DNA from: Triparma columacea
Lineage: Eukaryota; Sar; Bolidophyceae; Parmales; Triparmaceae
DNA: 20,423 bases
Assembly (NCBI GenBank): GCA_030267965.1
Contig: BRYA01000030.1
Location: 5,312-25,734, forward strand
Direction: 5' to 3'
Shown here: piece by piece, positions 1 through 8,835 of the stretch
How positions within the stretch are numbered: the stretch's first letter is position 1
Layout of the letters: every line of letters starts with the position of its first letter
Notes under the pieces: generated by a model
What the model saw: only the letters and a program-made list of their open reading frames with translations
Databases searched by the model: none
What the model was told of the DNA's origin: nothing
Made by a program: the position numbers and the translations under genes

Positions 1-1017
1 GGCTCCCCAAACCTTCCCAACCTCTCTCCACAGGAACTTGTCAATGCCCTCCTTCAGTGTCCCCTTGATTCTCTTCCCTTTTGTGTGGACTTCCTTCTCT
101 AGGCTCCCAACCCTCTCCAACATTGCGTCCTCCTCTGTTGTCAAGTGCGGTGCTCTCGGCATGACCTCCTCCACAAAGTGTCTTCTCCTCCTCTCATCAA
201 TGACAGCAGCCTGTCTGAACTCATCCATTACATCATTGAGAATTCCCTTCAGTGAGGTATAGGCAGACTTAGTGTCGCTTTTCCCGTCACTTTTGAAACT
301 AGGGCGCGCAGGGCGCGCACTCTTTGAGCTTTTGTTTGTGCGAACATCAACTTCTGATTTCATCTCTGTTGCTCTCTCCTCTGCCTTAAGAGTTCCCACC
401 ACGGTGACTGCAGTTTGTCCAAACTCGAAATCAGAAAAGCTGAGCTTGCCCTTAATGATACCTTGTTTGGCAGTCTTGGTCTTTATTGACGCTAGAATTT
501 CGACAAGCATCGCAGTTGCCTCATCAGAAAGGTCGTTCTCATCGAGGGGTGCCAGCTCCACAATGTTCGTCGATTTGTCAGGAGATACGACTTTGACGTC
601 GAGGAGAAATTCGACAAACTTATTCCCGCTTCTGTAGTGCTGCCAGTAGACGAGTCTGTGAATGACTCCTTCCTTTCCGTCATATTCCTGGAGGGTTTTC
701 CTTCGGAACTTGCCCTGCTCACAATCGGTGAGGAGAAAGTCAATGATCTTGTCGCGCTCGTCGTGGAAGACATCAGCGAGCTCCATAATCTTGACATCGA
801 CGCCGGTAGAGTTGTCGATGAGGCCTTCAACGGCTCCTCGGTCATCCAGAAGCTTGACAAGTTTGACTTGTTTGGGGTCAAGAGCTGTGTAATCGATATC
901 TACGGGACCGTGTATTGGGGAGGGGGCGTGATTGGGGCCTGAGGAGGATTCAAGGGCAACGTTGGTCTTGCCGGCGTCATTCACGACTCCCGCATCTGCT
1001 TCAACCTCGCCCTCCAT
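1..1017 (-). CDS. Unrecognised protein, N-terminal 339 residues (3' end off the left edge)
   Basis: A single open frame starts at the ATG at 1017-1015 and runs without a stop to base 1, giving 339 codons with the rest outside the window. The N-terminus is acidic and lacks a signal peptide. A helical and beta-rich region follows from about residue 40; short landmarks are FHDERDKIIDFLL near residue 85 and VELAPLDENDLSD near residue 155. A basic, serine-rich linker lies near 225-250. The last 80 residues are charged and helical (DERRRRHFVEEVMP, then KRIKGTLKEGIDKFL). That last stretch recalls, from memory only, the segment before the START-like lipid-binding domain in a large stramenopile protein family, so a START-like C-terminus may lie outside the window. 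I do not assign a function. No intron is needed in the visible part. Coding is well supported; identity is not. Confidence 0.8.
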   Translation of the reverse strand, partial: MEGEVEADAGVVNDAGKTNVALESSSGPNHAPSPIHGPVDIDYTALDPKQVKLVKLLDDRGAVEGLIDNSTGVDVKIMELADVFHDERDKIIDFLLTDCEQGKFRRKTLQEYDGKEGVIHRLVYWQHYRSGNKFVEFLLDVKVVSPDKSTNIVELAPLDENDLSDEATAMLVEILASIKTKTAKQGIIKGKLSFSDFEFGQTAVTVVGTLKAEERATEMKSEVDVRTNKSSKSARPARPSFKSDGKSDTKSAYTSLKGILNDVMDEFRQAAVIDERRRRHFVEEVMPRAPHLTTEEDAMLERVGSLEKEVHTKGKRIKGTLKEGIDKFLWREVGKVWGA

Positions 1018-1204
1018 GACGATCTTGATTGGGTGCTGAAATCATGCGTTCGCGATCGACGTGCGTTAATAAAATGACGGCGAAGCAGCGATTTTTTGGT
1101 GTGAGTGAAGACGCCGTAGATTAGCATACTCGTATAGTGGTTCATTATTGCGCGATTTCATGCTTTCCAAAAAAACCCAATCTGTGAAAGTTTATCGCGA
1201 GTGC

Positions 1205-1636
1205 CTAACGCCAGTCCTCATCTGGAAGGCAAGTTGCAGGGTGGGGGCAGGCCTCATCATCACGATCAGGCACATAGAACCCCTCAATATACCGCTCCGA
1301 TCCAACGTAAAGCTTTTTCGTCCCTCTCTTCACATTCTCACCTTCCAAATGAGGACTAAATTGCTTGTGCTCACGACGTTGGCCGGGAGTGGTGTGAGCT
1401 AGTATTATGCTTTAGTCAACACTTAAAGCCGTCAAACTCTATTTTCTGAGTGTTGTGCAGTATTATCGAGCTTCTTGTTGCAACGAATACGACAATGCGA
1501 TGTAAATGAGATTGGTGTATTCAGAAATTGTTTTGAGGGTTTTGGAAAAATAAGAGTTCACACCTTGAACTCCGTCTATGCCTCCATGTCTTCGTGTTTC
1601 CAGTCCTAAGATCAGCGTTTGTTCCCGGATTGCCAT
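1205..1636 (-). CDS. Small two-exon protein, 88 aa, unknown function
   Basis: Exon 1 is 1636-1564, starting at an ATG with A at -3 and G at +4. Exon 2 is 1398-1205 and ends in TAG. The 165-nt intron has donor CAAG|GTGTGA (phase 1) and acceptor TACTAG|CT, which supplies the two missing bases; total coding length is 267 nt, divisible by three. The second exon reads as a soluble, charged protein with landmarks FSPHLEGENVKRG, ERYIEGFYVPDRDD and the C-terminal CPHPATCLPDEDWR, with two cysteines six residues apart. There is no signal peptide or membrane span, and I recognise no family. Protein-like composition plus compatible splice phases is the whole case. The start could lie further upstream, since the frame stays open back to about base 1700. 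Its 3' end is 187 bp from the start of the left-edge gene on the same strand. Confidence 0.5.
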
Positions 1637-2029
1637 TTCAAGTACGCTATATCTTCCCAATAACAAAATTGTATCTATATGCTGCACCCTTCCTCCTTCT
1701 CAATCCCTCAAATCGACCCAAAGAGTCGCACAGACCCTATATACACAGACTTCCTCTCAACGCCCTCGGTACTGTCGCCTTCCTCCCTATATTAAAAAAT
1801 ACTGTAGCTTTGAAATTACGTTCATCACATTTCTATCCCCCCCCCATTCCCTTGCCTCCTTCCAACCCAACCTGCCCAAACCAACCCCCCCCCCCTAATT
1901 CCGCCTAAACCTATCCCTAATGTGCACACATTGCCTAGCATAATAGGCTCTTCGTCAAAGAAAAATTCCCCCTTTCACAGATTTTTTCCATTAAAAAGGT
2001 CATCTTCCCATTACCTTATATTCACACCC
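1637..2029. other. Intergenic stretch, probable promoter of the 88-aa gene and 3' flank of the repeat-protein gene
   Basis: About 390 bp, T/C-rich on the plus strand, with cytosine runs at 1837-1845 and 1885-1895. On the minus strand a TATA-like AT stretch (TTTTTTAATATAG) lies at about 1799-1787, roughly 150 bp before the proposed ATG at 1636. A short open stretch on the minus strand at about 1790-1715 looks faintly protein-like but ends in a stop, and I found no convincing way to splice it in. Nothing else is supported here. Confidence 0.4.
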
Positions 2030-3838
2030 TCAAACCAAACCTGGCAGCCTCCCTGCCGTATCGTTTTCTGCTGCCTTTTTCACGAGCCTCTCCATCTTCC
2101 TCTGTAAATTTTCCATGCTCTTCAAGAATTTCTCGGGGTGGCGCTGAATCGCGGTGAGTTCCCCGGTAGTTACAGTGTCTCCTCTGTCTACGGTTGTCCT
2201 CGCCTTGGCTTCCCTATCATTCTCAAAATCCAGCTCCTCTGCGTCGCACTCCTTCCTGAGGAAAGCTACCAGTAAGTCGACTTGGACTGTAGGGACCGAA
2301 GCGCCTGGTGTAAGTGTTTGGTTGTAAATTGTTGCCAAAAGGTTGGATGCAATTCCACGCCTGCCCGTTTCCCCTTCCCCCTTCCCTCCCTCCCTCGCCC
2401 ATCCGTCCGCCACTACCACCCGCAGCACTCACCTATCTTGCTGCTGCCAATCTTCCTCTCCTTCCCGAGAAGGCTGCTGACGTAATAGCAGATTGCTTCG
2501 ATCTCCCAATCTTCGACGTCCTTCAGCCTAAGGTCCAGGAACGCGTGAGAAACGTGCCTTACACTAACGATACTCTTGACTACGTCGCTTTCTCGCAAGT
2601 CATAGGGCTTAAACTTGTTCACCACAAAGTTGTACCCCTTGTTATATATGAAGCTATCCTTCAGTCTTCTCTTGAGCTTGTCCCTGTGGAGAATTTTGAA
2701 GAGAAGGGCATTGACGCTAATGCTGCCGTTATTGCCTTCCTCGTCCTGCAACTCCTCGTTGAAACTCTCACCCTCCCTCATCTCCTGCCAGAGTGCTTCG
2801 ATGCCTTCCTCTGGCAGCTTTCGGGCGCCCACGAACTCGAGGGCCTCCTGGAACTCCTGTCTGCCAATACCAGATTTTTTCCACTCCCTAAGTTTGGGCC
2901 TTGGATCTCCCTTGAGCCTTTTGCCCGCGTCCGCAAGAACCTGGTAGGCATTTTGCAAGTGCAAACCTGCCATCATTGCTTCTTTGGCACTTCCGGAGGA
3001 GACTTCGTCCTGCCTCTTGACTAGCTTGTGGCGCCTCCCGTGCCTGTCGTAGACAAAATTCTTGTCCATTTTCTTCTGTGGCGAGCGTGTGTGAGGCAAG
3101 GTTGTGTTGAGGAACCTCGGGAATCAGATATTTCACTCCCTTATTCATTCTCACCTTCTTAGCCCTCTTCTTTTCAGCAGGATCCTTGAAAACGACGTCG
3201 TATTTGTGGGGATTCGGCCCGAATGAGACACCGTTCGCGGCCCTCCCTGCATGAACTCCAAAAGGGTTGCTGACAGTTCTCATCTTTGTCATGTACCTCT
3301 GCTTCTGGACGACCCTTTGCCTGGCTTTCAACTCGGTGGGGAGGGCAGCAAATCGGAGCTTGTCGAGGCTTGCAGCTGCCTGCCTGCCCGCAGTGAGTGG
3401 GGTTGTGGGTGACGCTCTTCCGCTGCTCTTAGGACGCTCGGGAATGTTGACGAACAAGTTCTCACTGCTGTCGTAGTTGTTCGTTCCGTAATCGTAAGTG
3501 TGATGCTCGCCAGTCTGTGAATCGTCGACGGTGGTTTTGAAGTCAAATGCTCCCGGGAATCGTACAATGTTGGCAGCCGGCGCGGTCCCTGGCCTCGTTC
3601 TTCCACTGCCAGCCCCTGTTCCTTTCCCTGCCCTCCCACTATCGACCCATCCGCTATTGATGAATTTGTCTAATGAAACGACTTCGGGTAGCATGGTCTC
3701 TTCCGGAGGGACATGGAAGGAAGGCTGAGGGTGGGGAGAATATTTTATCGTCGTGTTTGATAATTGTGTCTTGTGCGTTGAAGGACGGATGTCCTTGAAT
3801 TGGACATCGGAGGCTCCTGCAGAGGCAATCGTGTCGAC
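2030..3838 (-). other. C-terminal module (exons 5-7) of the repeat protein; alternative model: separate 498-aa gene starting at 3694
   Basis: The frame upstream of the ATG at 3694 stays open for 48 codons up to a cytosine-rich acceptor ending at 3839 (GGACAG|GTC). That join is in phase with the donor GAA|GTAAGA at 3932. This favours one gene over two, and the 3695-3905 stretch is GC-rich like the introns here rather than AT-rich like most spacers. If the ATG at 3694 is a real start, exons 3694-3116, 3075-2433 and 2304-2030 give 1497 nt and a 498-aa protein. A 40-nt intron (3115-3076) joins KYLIPE to KKMDKNF, and a 128-nt intron (2432-2305) joins SSKIG to ASVPTVQ. An in-frame AG at 2289-2288 (CTACAG) is a possible alternative acceptor that would drop a few residues. 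The tail ends in a charged helix (RKMERLVKKAAEN). Confidence 0.6.
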
Positions 3839-6800
3839 CTGTCCGGGGCGGAGTGGGGGGGTGGGGCAGGGGTGAGAATCGTCGTAAAGGAGGAAAGAGA
3901 GAGGATTACTTATGATGTTGAGCCATTCTTACTTCCAATTTCCCAGGTGATGAAAAGTTTAACTGCTGTACTTTTTCCATGGTCTGGCCGAAGTCAGTTG
4001 TCCTCGCCAGGCGCCTGTCCATGCCCTCCGTGACGGGTCCCTCCCCAACATGGAGCTGTGAGATTGCAGCTTTTGTGGCTCCAGCATCGGTGAACCTGGC
4101 ATCTCGCCTTTCAGCAACCTCTTGCGGGCCTTCCCCAATGTGAAGCTGTGAGATTGCAGCCTTTGTGGCTCCAGCATCGGTGAACCTGGCATCTCGCCTT
4201 TCAGCAACCTCTTGTGGGCCTTCCCCAATGTGAAGCTGTGAGATTGCAGCCTTTGTAGCTCCAGCATCAGTGAACCTGGCATCTCGCCTTTCAGCAACCT
4301 CTTGCGGGCCTTCCCCAACATGGAGCTGTGCGATTGCAGCCTTTGTAGCTCCAGCATCAGTGAACCTGGCATCTCGCCTTTCAGCAACCTCTTGCGCGCC
4401 TTCCCCAACATGGAGCTGTGCTATTGCAGATTTCGTGGCTCCAGCATCGGTGAACCTGGCATCTCGCCTTTCAGCAACCTCTTGTGGGCCTTCCCCAACA
4501 TGGAGCTGTGCGATTGCAGCTTTTGTGGCTCCAGCATCGGTGAACCTAGCATCTCGCCTTTCAGCAACCTCTTGCGGGCCTTCCCCAATGTGAAGCTGTG
4601 CGATTGCAGATTTCGTGGCTCCAGCATCGGTGAACCTGGCATCTCGCCTTTCAGCAACCTCTTGCGGGCCTTCCCCAACGTGAAGTTCTGATATTGCTTG
4701 TAATGAAGCCCCCGCGTCCGTTATCCGAGCATCCCTCCTGATGGTCGATTCTGAAGGGCCGTCTCCCACGTCAAGTTCGGATATGGCAGCCATCGTATTC
4801 CCGTTGTCAGTAACTCGAGCGTCCCTCCTGATGGTCGATTCTGAAGGGCCGTCTCCCACGTCAAGCTCGGCTATGGCAGCCATCGTATTCCCGTTGTCAG
4901 TAACTCGAGCGTCTCTCCGATCAGTAGACTCGCTTGGTCCCTCCCCTACATCAAGTTGGGCGATTGCGGCCCTCGTTGCTCCTGCATCAGTCATCCTCGC
5001 GTCTCTCCGATCCGCCTCCTCCTTCGGTCCCTCCCCTACATCAAGCTCGGCTATGGCAGCCATCGTATTCCCGTTGTCAGTAACTCGAGCGTCTCTCCGA
5101 TCCGCCTCCTCCTTCGGTCCCTCCCCTACATCAAGTTGAGCGATTGCAGCCCTCGTTGCTCCTGCATCAGTCATCCTCGCGTCTCTCCGATCCGCCTCCT
5201 CCTTCGGTCCCTCCCCTACATCAAGTTGGGCGATTGCAGCCCTCGTTGCTCCTGCATCAGTCATTCTCGCGTCTCTCCGATCCGCCTCCTCCTTCGGTCC
5301 CTCCCCTACATCAAGTTGAGCGATTGCAGCCCTCGTTGCTCCTGCGTCAGTCATCCTCGCAGCTTTCCTCTCCGGCTCCTCCTTCGGTCCCTCCCCTACA
5401 TCAAGTTGAGCGATTGCAGCTCTCGTTGCTCCTGCGTCAGTCATCCTCGCAGCTTTCCTCTCTGGCTCCTCCTTCGGTCCCTCCCCTACATCAAGTTGAG
5501 CGATTGCAGCCCTCGTTGCTCCTGCGTCAGTCATCCTCGCAGCCTTCCTCTCTGGCTCCTCCTTCGGACCTTCCCCTACATCAAGTTGAGCGATTGCAGC
5601 CCTCGTTGCTCCCGCATCAGTCATCCTCGCAGCTTTCCTCTCCGGCTCCTCCTTCGGTCCCTCCCCTACATCAAGTTGAGCGATGGCAGCCCTCGTTGCT
5701 CCCGCATCAGTCATCCTTGCAGCTTTCCTCTCTGGCTCCTCCTTAGGTCCCTCCCCCTTGTTGAGCTTCGAGATAACCTCCAGCGTCTTACCGCCGTCCG
5801 TTACCCTTGCGTCCCTACGTGGGGCGTCGTCAACCTTAACCCTGGGACCGCCGTCTGCGAATGCCCCACCCGTCCTGTTTAGTATGTCCTTGGGTACGAC
5901 GCTAAGGGAGTTGCGACGGGGGGGAAACTTTCCGGCAAGCTTCTTCTGCTGTTCCCGCAAGGCGGCGGCTTGGGAGGCGCCGGGGGGGGAGGACGAGGTG
6001 GGAGGGGAGGGGGACGGACCCGGTATAGGGGGCTTGTCGACGGCTGCCTCGGAGGTGCGGGGACTCTGCCCTTTGAAGGGTCTTAGGTTGACAGCCTTCG
6101 GCGACGGTGGGGGTTGCTGCTCGGTATTTTCCTGGAAAGGCCTCATGGTTACTGCCATTTGATAGTCCTCCATTATCTCCGGGCTCTCCCCTTTCCCAAT
6201 GTCCCCAAGAGAGTAGTCCCTCGGTGTCTCTGGTGCTCGCCCTTCCCTGTCTCCTCCCCCCCCCGCATCAGCGGCAGCCGCCTCCTGCCCCGGCACGAAG
6301 CTTACGCTCGTGCTCCCCCTCCTGCTGAATCCCTTCCCCTCCTTCGCCCTCTCCCCCCCCACCCCCCCGGAGCCCTCGTCGACGTGGGAGAGGGCGGGCT
6401 GGGTGAAGGAACTCTTGCGGACGGGGGCGGGACGGTCGGAACTTGTGGAGATACCCGACAAGGCGAGACCGCCAGGGTCCTCTTCGCTCAGGATTATCCT
6501 CCAGATTATGAACCTAAAGGGGGGGTTTGGGGGGTGGTGGTGGTGTGGTTAGATTTAGTCCAACAGAAATGTTTGCCGTCCCCCCCCTCCTCCCTCTGCC
6601 CCCCTCCCCCCCTTATCCCCCCCCCCCCCTTCGTTCTCCCCCCCTCTTAATCTCTCTTACCTAAGTATGCTCCCCCTACTCGGTGGTACACCCGTATCAA
6701 TCCAAGCCTTCATTTCCGCGTCCACCGCTCTCCCGTCAAAGAACTGTTCGTTCCTCCTCCCCCCCGGTCCGCTCTTACCCTTCCCCCCCGTCTTCTCTTC

Positions 6801-7503
6801 GTAGTTACCTGACCTCCAGGCACGGACGAGGGATATTAGGGAAGTACGGTCAACGAGAAGCTGACGGAAGGAAGTTGACATTCGACGACGGGAGGTGGGG
6901 GAGGAGGAAGAGGACTTACCCTCGCCACGGTCGACGTTTACTGTGAAGAGGAAACCGAAGTTACCATCCTGTGTGGGGGTTTGGGGGGGGTTGGGGGGGG
7001 TCGGGGAGGGGGGGGGGAGTTAGTGTTTGTGTTTTCATAGTAAAGGATATAGTCTCCCCCTCCTTCTTCCTCTCCCCTTTTAACCCCCCCCCCCCCAACG
7101 TTTCCCCACTCCTCTTACCTCGTCCATCCTTTCCCTAACGAGTATGAAGCAGTTACGTCTACTAGCTAACGTGCTGAACTGGGTTCCTATACCGACACTT
7201 GCCAGGGTGGCTGGAGCAGACAGGACCACCTAAAGGGTGAAGGGGTTGTGGGGGGGGGGGAGAGGGGGGGTTAGAATTTCGTAACCGGAGGGTTTGGTCG
7301 TGGGGGGGTGGGGAGGGAGGTAGATATAGATATGAAGTGGTGTAGGGGAGGTCGGGGAGGAGAGGGGGGGGGGGGGTTTGCTTGAAATAGTTACAGGGGG
7401 GATGGTAGTGGGGGTAGAAGGGGGGGAGGGAAAGGAGACGTACCCTCATCCCTTCGATGTCATCGCCGCCATCTCGGGGGCTGGATTTACGAGGAGATGG
7501 CAT
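2030..7503 (-). CDS. Large repeat protein with 21 tandem 30-residue units and a C-terminal degenerate EF-hand-like region (7 exons, 1566 aa)
   Basis: Exons: 7503-7444, 7229-7119, 6968-6661, 6513-3933, 3838-3116, 3075-2433, 2304-2030; the sum is 4701 nt, divisible by three. Every intron is GT-AG with matching phases (donors GTACGT, GTAAGA, GTAAGA, GTAAGA, GTTCCT, GTGAGT). Introns are 214, 150, 147, 94, 40 and 128 nt. The first ATG is in good context (CAAAAATG). Residues 1-160 (exons 1-3) form a possibly folded unknown region (FGFLFTVNVDRG; MKAWIDTG). About 180-390 is Pro/Ser/Gly-rich linker with two RPF motifs (VTMRPFQ, VNLRPFK). About 392-1013 is the 21-unit array. The C-terminal 500 residues hold an EF-hand-like pair (GRQEFQEALEF; later NNGSISVNALLF) lacking most calcium ligands. 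There is no signal peptide or membrane span, so a cytosolic or cytoskeletal scaffold is a guess. The joining intron 3932-3839 has a weaker donor; without it, exon 4 stops at 3906 and a separate gene starts at 3694. Confidence 0.62.
3954..5819 (-). repeat. Coding tandem repeat: 21 units of 90 nt (30 residues each)
   Basis: Units follow the pattern RR-x-AR-x-TD-x-G-x-T-x(3)-I-x-x-L-x-(V/I)-G-(E/D)-G-P plus a five-to-six-residue spacer. In protein order there is one divergent opening unit and five units starting RKAARMTDAGAT. Six mixed RRDAR(M/V) units follow, with spacers PKEEAD or PSEST, then one RRDARI unit, seven units starting RRDARFTDAGAT with spacer PQEVAE, and a degenerate last unit (RRLARTTDFGQT). 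Neighbouring units are nearly identical at DNA level, while the blocks differ. Because 90 is a multiple of three, opposite-strand frames also stay open across the array, but those are by-products. The units look helical with a Gly-Pro turn; I recognise no named repeat family. Confidence 0.93.
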
Positions 7504-7823
7504 TTTTGAAGGGGCTGTTATGGGGTTTCAGGGATGGATTCTTTTGGATCTGGGCTGGTGAAACAAGGAGAAACAAATTTGGGAATGGGTGTCCGGTTGC
7601 TGTCCCATGTCTGAGGTGTGTGCACTTGTTATCGGTATGAGCGTTTTTTCTCTTCCACGTTTGAGTTTGTCTAAACGTCTGAGTTTGTCTAACAAGAAAA
7701 ATATTTCATATTTTCATCCAAGATGTGTAAAGCTCTTTGTAGTCACTTCGCGTCCCTACCTGTCTGTTAGGGTTAACCCTTAGCAGGCGTTCGTTGATCC
7801 CCCCCCCCCCCTCCTCTCTCTCT
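7504..7823. other. Intergenic, upstream region of the repeat-protein gene
   Basis: About 320 bp between two minus-strand genes, so it should contain the promoter and 5' UTR of the repeat-protein gene and the 3' UTR of the lumen-protein gene. A direct repeat of GAGTTTGTCTAA occurs twice at about 7663-7693. A cytosine run follows the stop of the lumen-protein gene near 7799-7811. No coding signal is evident on either strand. Confidence 0.4.
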
Positions 7824-8405
7824 TCATTCCTTCTTCTCTTCCTCCCCAACCTTGGCAACGACCTCAGTAGTAGTCTTCTTACCCTTCTTCTCGAAAAGCC
7901 CTGGGTACGTCCCCTGGTAACCGGTGAAGTTCGGGCCGTTCAGGTCGAGCCTAGTAACGGGGCTCTTGCGCTCGAGGGTGAGACGCTTCTGGGGGGCAAA
8001 GTTACTATTCAACTGATTGCGGGCATTCTTGTAACGCGCGTCACGGGCGGCCTGAAGGGGGGAGGAGGGAGGGAGGGGGGGGGGTGAGAGGGGGTTGTGT
8101 ATATTTTGGGGCGTTTTTGTTTCTTTTCCACCTCCATAGAAAACAACATCAACACGGGCAACCACGGGCAACACAGGGGCCCCCCCCCTCACCTTGCCTC
8201 CCGTGGGCTTCCCTGTCTCCCAAACCTCCGTGGGGTCTAGTATGAGCTCTTGGTCCATTGCGTTGGCTACCAGGGGAGATACTAACGCTGTGGTTAGAGT
8301 GGTGAGGAAGGCCTTTCTGGTGGAGGAGGATGGGTGCTTGGCAGATTGATTGATGGTGTAGGAAAGGGTTAGTAGTGGGAGAGTTAAGAGGATGATGAGT
8401 TTCAT
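7824..8405 (-). CDS. Small predicted thylakoid-lumen protein, plastid-targeted (2 exons, 146 aa)
   Basis: Exon 1 is 8405-8193 and exon 2 is 8051-7824. The 141-nt intron (AAG|GTGAGG ... CTTCAG|GCC) is a multiple of three, so the frame also reads straight through it; its cytosine/guanine-rich, low-complexity content argues that it is removed. The N-terminus looks tripartite: an ER signal (residues 1-15, hydrophobic, with Y16 at the likely cut), a Ser/Lys-rich stretch, then a second hydrophobic segment (about 32-46) ending in ANA (47-49). This is a typical lumen-processing site. The TRK before the second hydrophobic segment is not a full twin-arginine motif. The mature part would be about 97 residues, basic and charged, with no cysteine. 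A photosystem-associated lumen protein is a reasonable inference, but I do not recognise the family. It is divergent from the hydrolase gene at 8836. Confidence 0.7.
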   Translation of the reverse strand: MKLIILLTLPLLTLSYTINQSAKHPSSSTRKAFLTTLTTALVSPLVANAMDQELILDPTEVWETGKPTGGKVRGGAPVLPVVARVDVVFYGGGKETKTPQNIHNPLSPPPLPPSSPLQAARDARYKNARNQLNSNFAPQKRLTLERKSPVTRLDLNGPNFTGYQGTYPGLFEKKGKKTTTEVVAKVGEEEKKE

Positions 8406-8835
8406 GATGTGTTGATTTGTTGTTGTGTTGTAGTTTGTTGTAGCTGTTGTTGTAGTTGTTGTTGTTGTTTTAGCTTTTGTGATTGGGATTATTTTGTGGG
8501 GAAAAGAAAGACATGGGCGGTGAGTGAGAGTGGTGAAGGGAGTGAGAGTGGTAGAGGGGGTGAGTGAGAGTGGTTAAGGGAGTGAAAAGGGAGTGTGAAG
8601 AGAGTTAAGGGAGGGTGACATGGAAAAAGGTCGAGAAGATCCACTTCATATGCTTCAAAAAAACCTCAATTTTCATCATTTTCGCTCATTTTATCGAACG
8701 AAAGTCATTGAAATGGATACACAAACATGTCTGTGCTATCAAACAAGCGAAATATGACGACATTGGATATTGGTTAACTTACCCTGATTTTTTATCCAAT
8801 TTTCTCCATTTTCTCCATTTTCTCACTCCACCCTT
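8406..8835. promoter_or_regulatory. Divergent intergenic region between lumen-protein and hydrolase genes
   Basis: These 430 bp separate two divergently oriented genes whose products both look plastid-targeted, so a shared or back-to-back promoter is expected. Seen in the sequence: a TTG-rich stretch at about 8415-8470 next to the lumen-protein start, a G-rich short tandem repeat at 8519-8612, and an AT-rich segment 8640-8800 ending in TTTTCTCCA repeats immediately before the hydrolase ATG. I see no definite TATA box or known operator, and no coding. Confidence 0.45.
8519..8612. repeat. Imperfect minisatellite, GTGAGTGAGAGTGG-type units
   Basis: About four to five imperfect copies of a roughly 22-bp G-rich unit (GTGAGAGTGGTGAAGGGA and variants) lie in the divergent promoter region. 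Copies degrade towards the right end. It has no coding potential. Confidence 0.7.

Noticed and set aside
1118..1165. tRNA-like stretch (TATAGTGGTTCATTATT resembles a D-arm)
   Set aside because: No T-arm or acceptor stem can be paired around it.
2314..3024. Plus-strand open frame opposite the EF-hand-like exons
   Set aside because: The minus-strand frame joins across two phase-consistent introns and has protein-like composition; the plus frame begins in intron sequence.
3954..5819. CRISPR-like regular repeats
   Set aside because: Units are contiguous, 90 nt, coding and without unique spacers, in a eukaryotic gene.
4270..5882. Several long open frames on the plus strand across the 90-nt repeat array
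   Set aside because: A 90-nt period keeps all frames open if one unit lacks stops, so these are passive. The minus-strand frame alone joins to well-formed upstream exons.
3906..6461. Start of the repeat protein at base 6461
   Set aside because: The codon there is TTG, not ATG. A strong acceptor at 6514 and three phase-matched upstream exons lead to a proper ATG at 7503.
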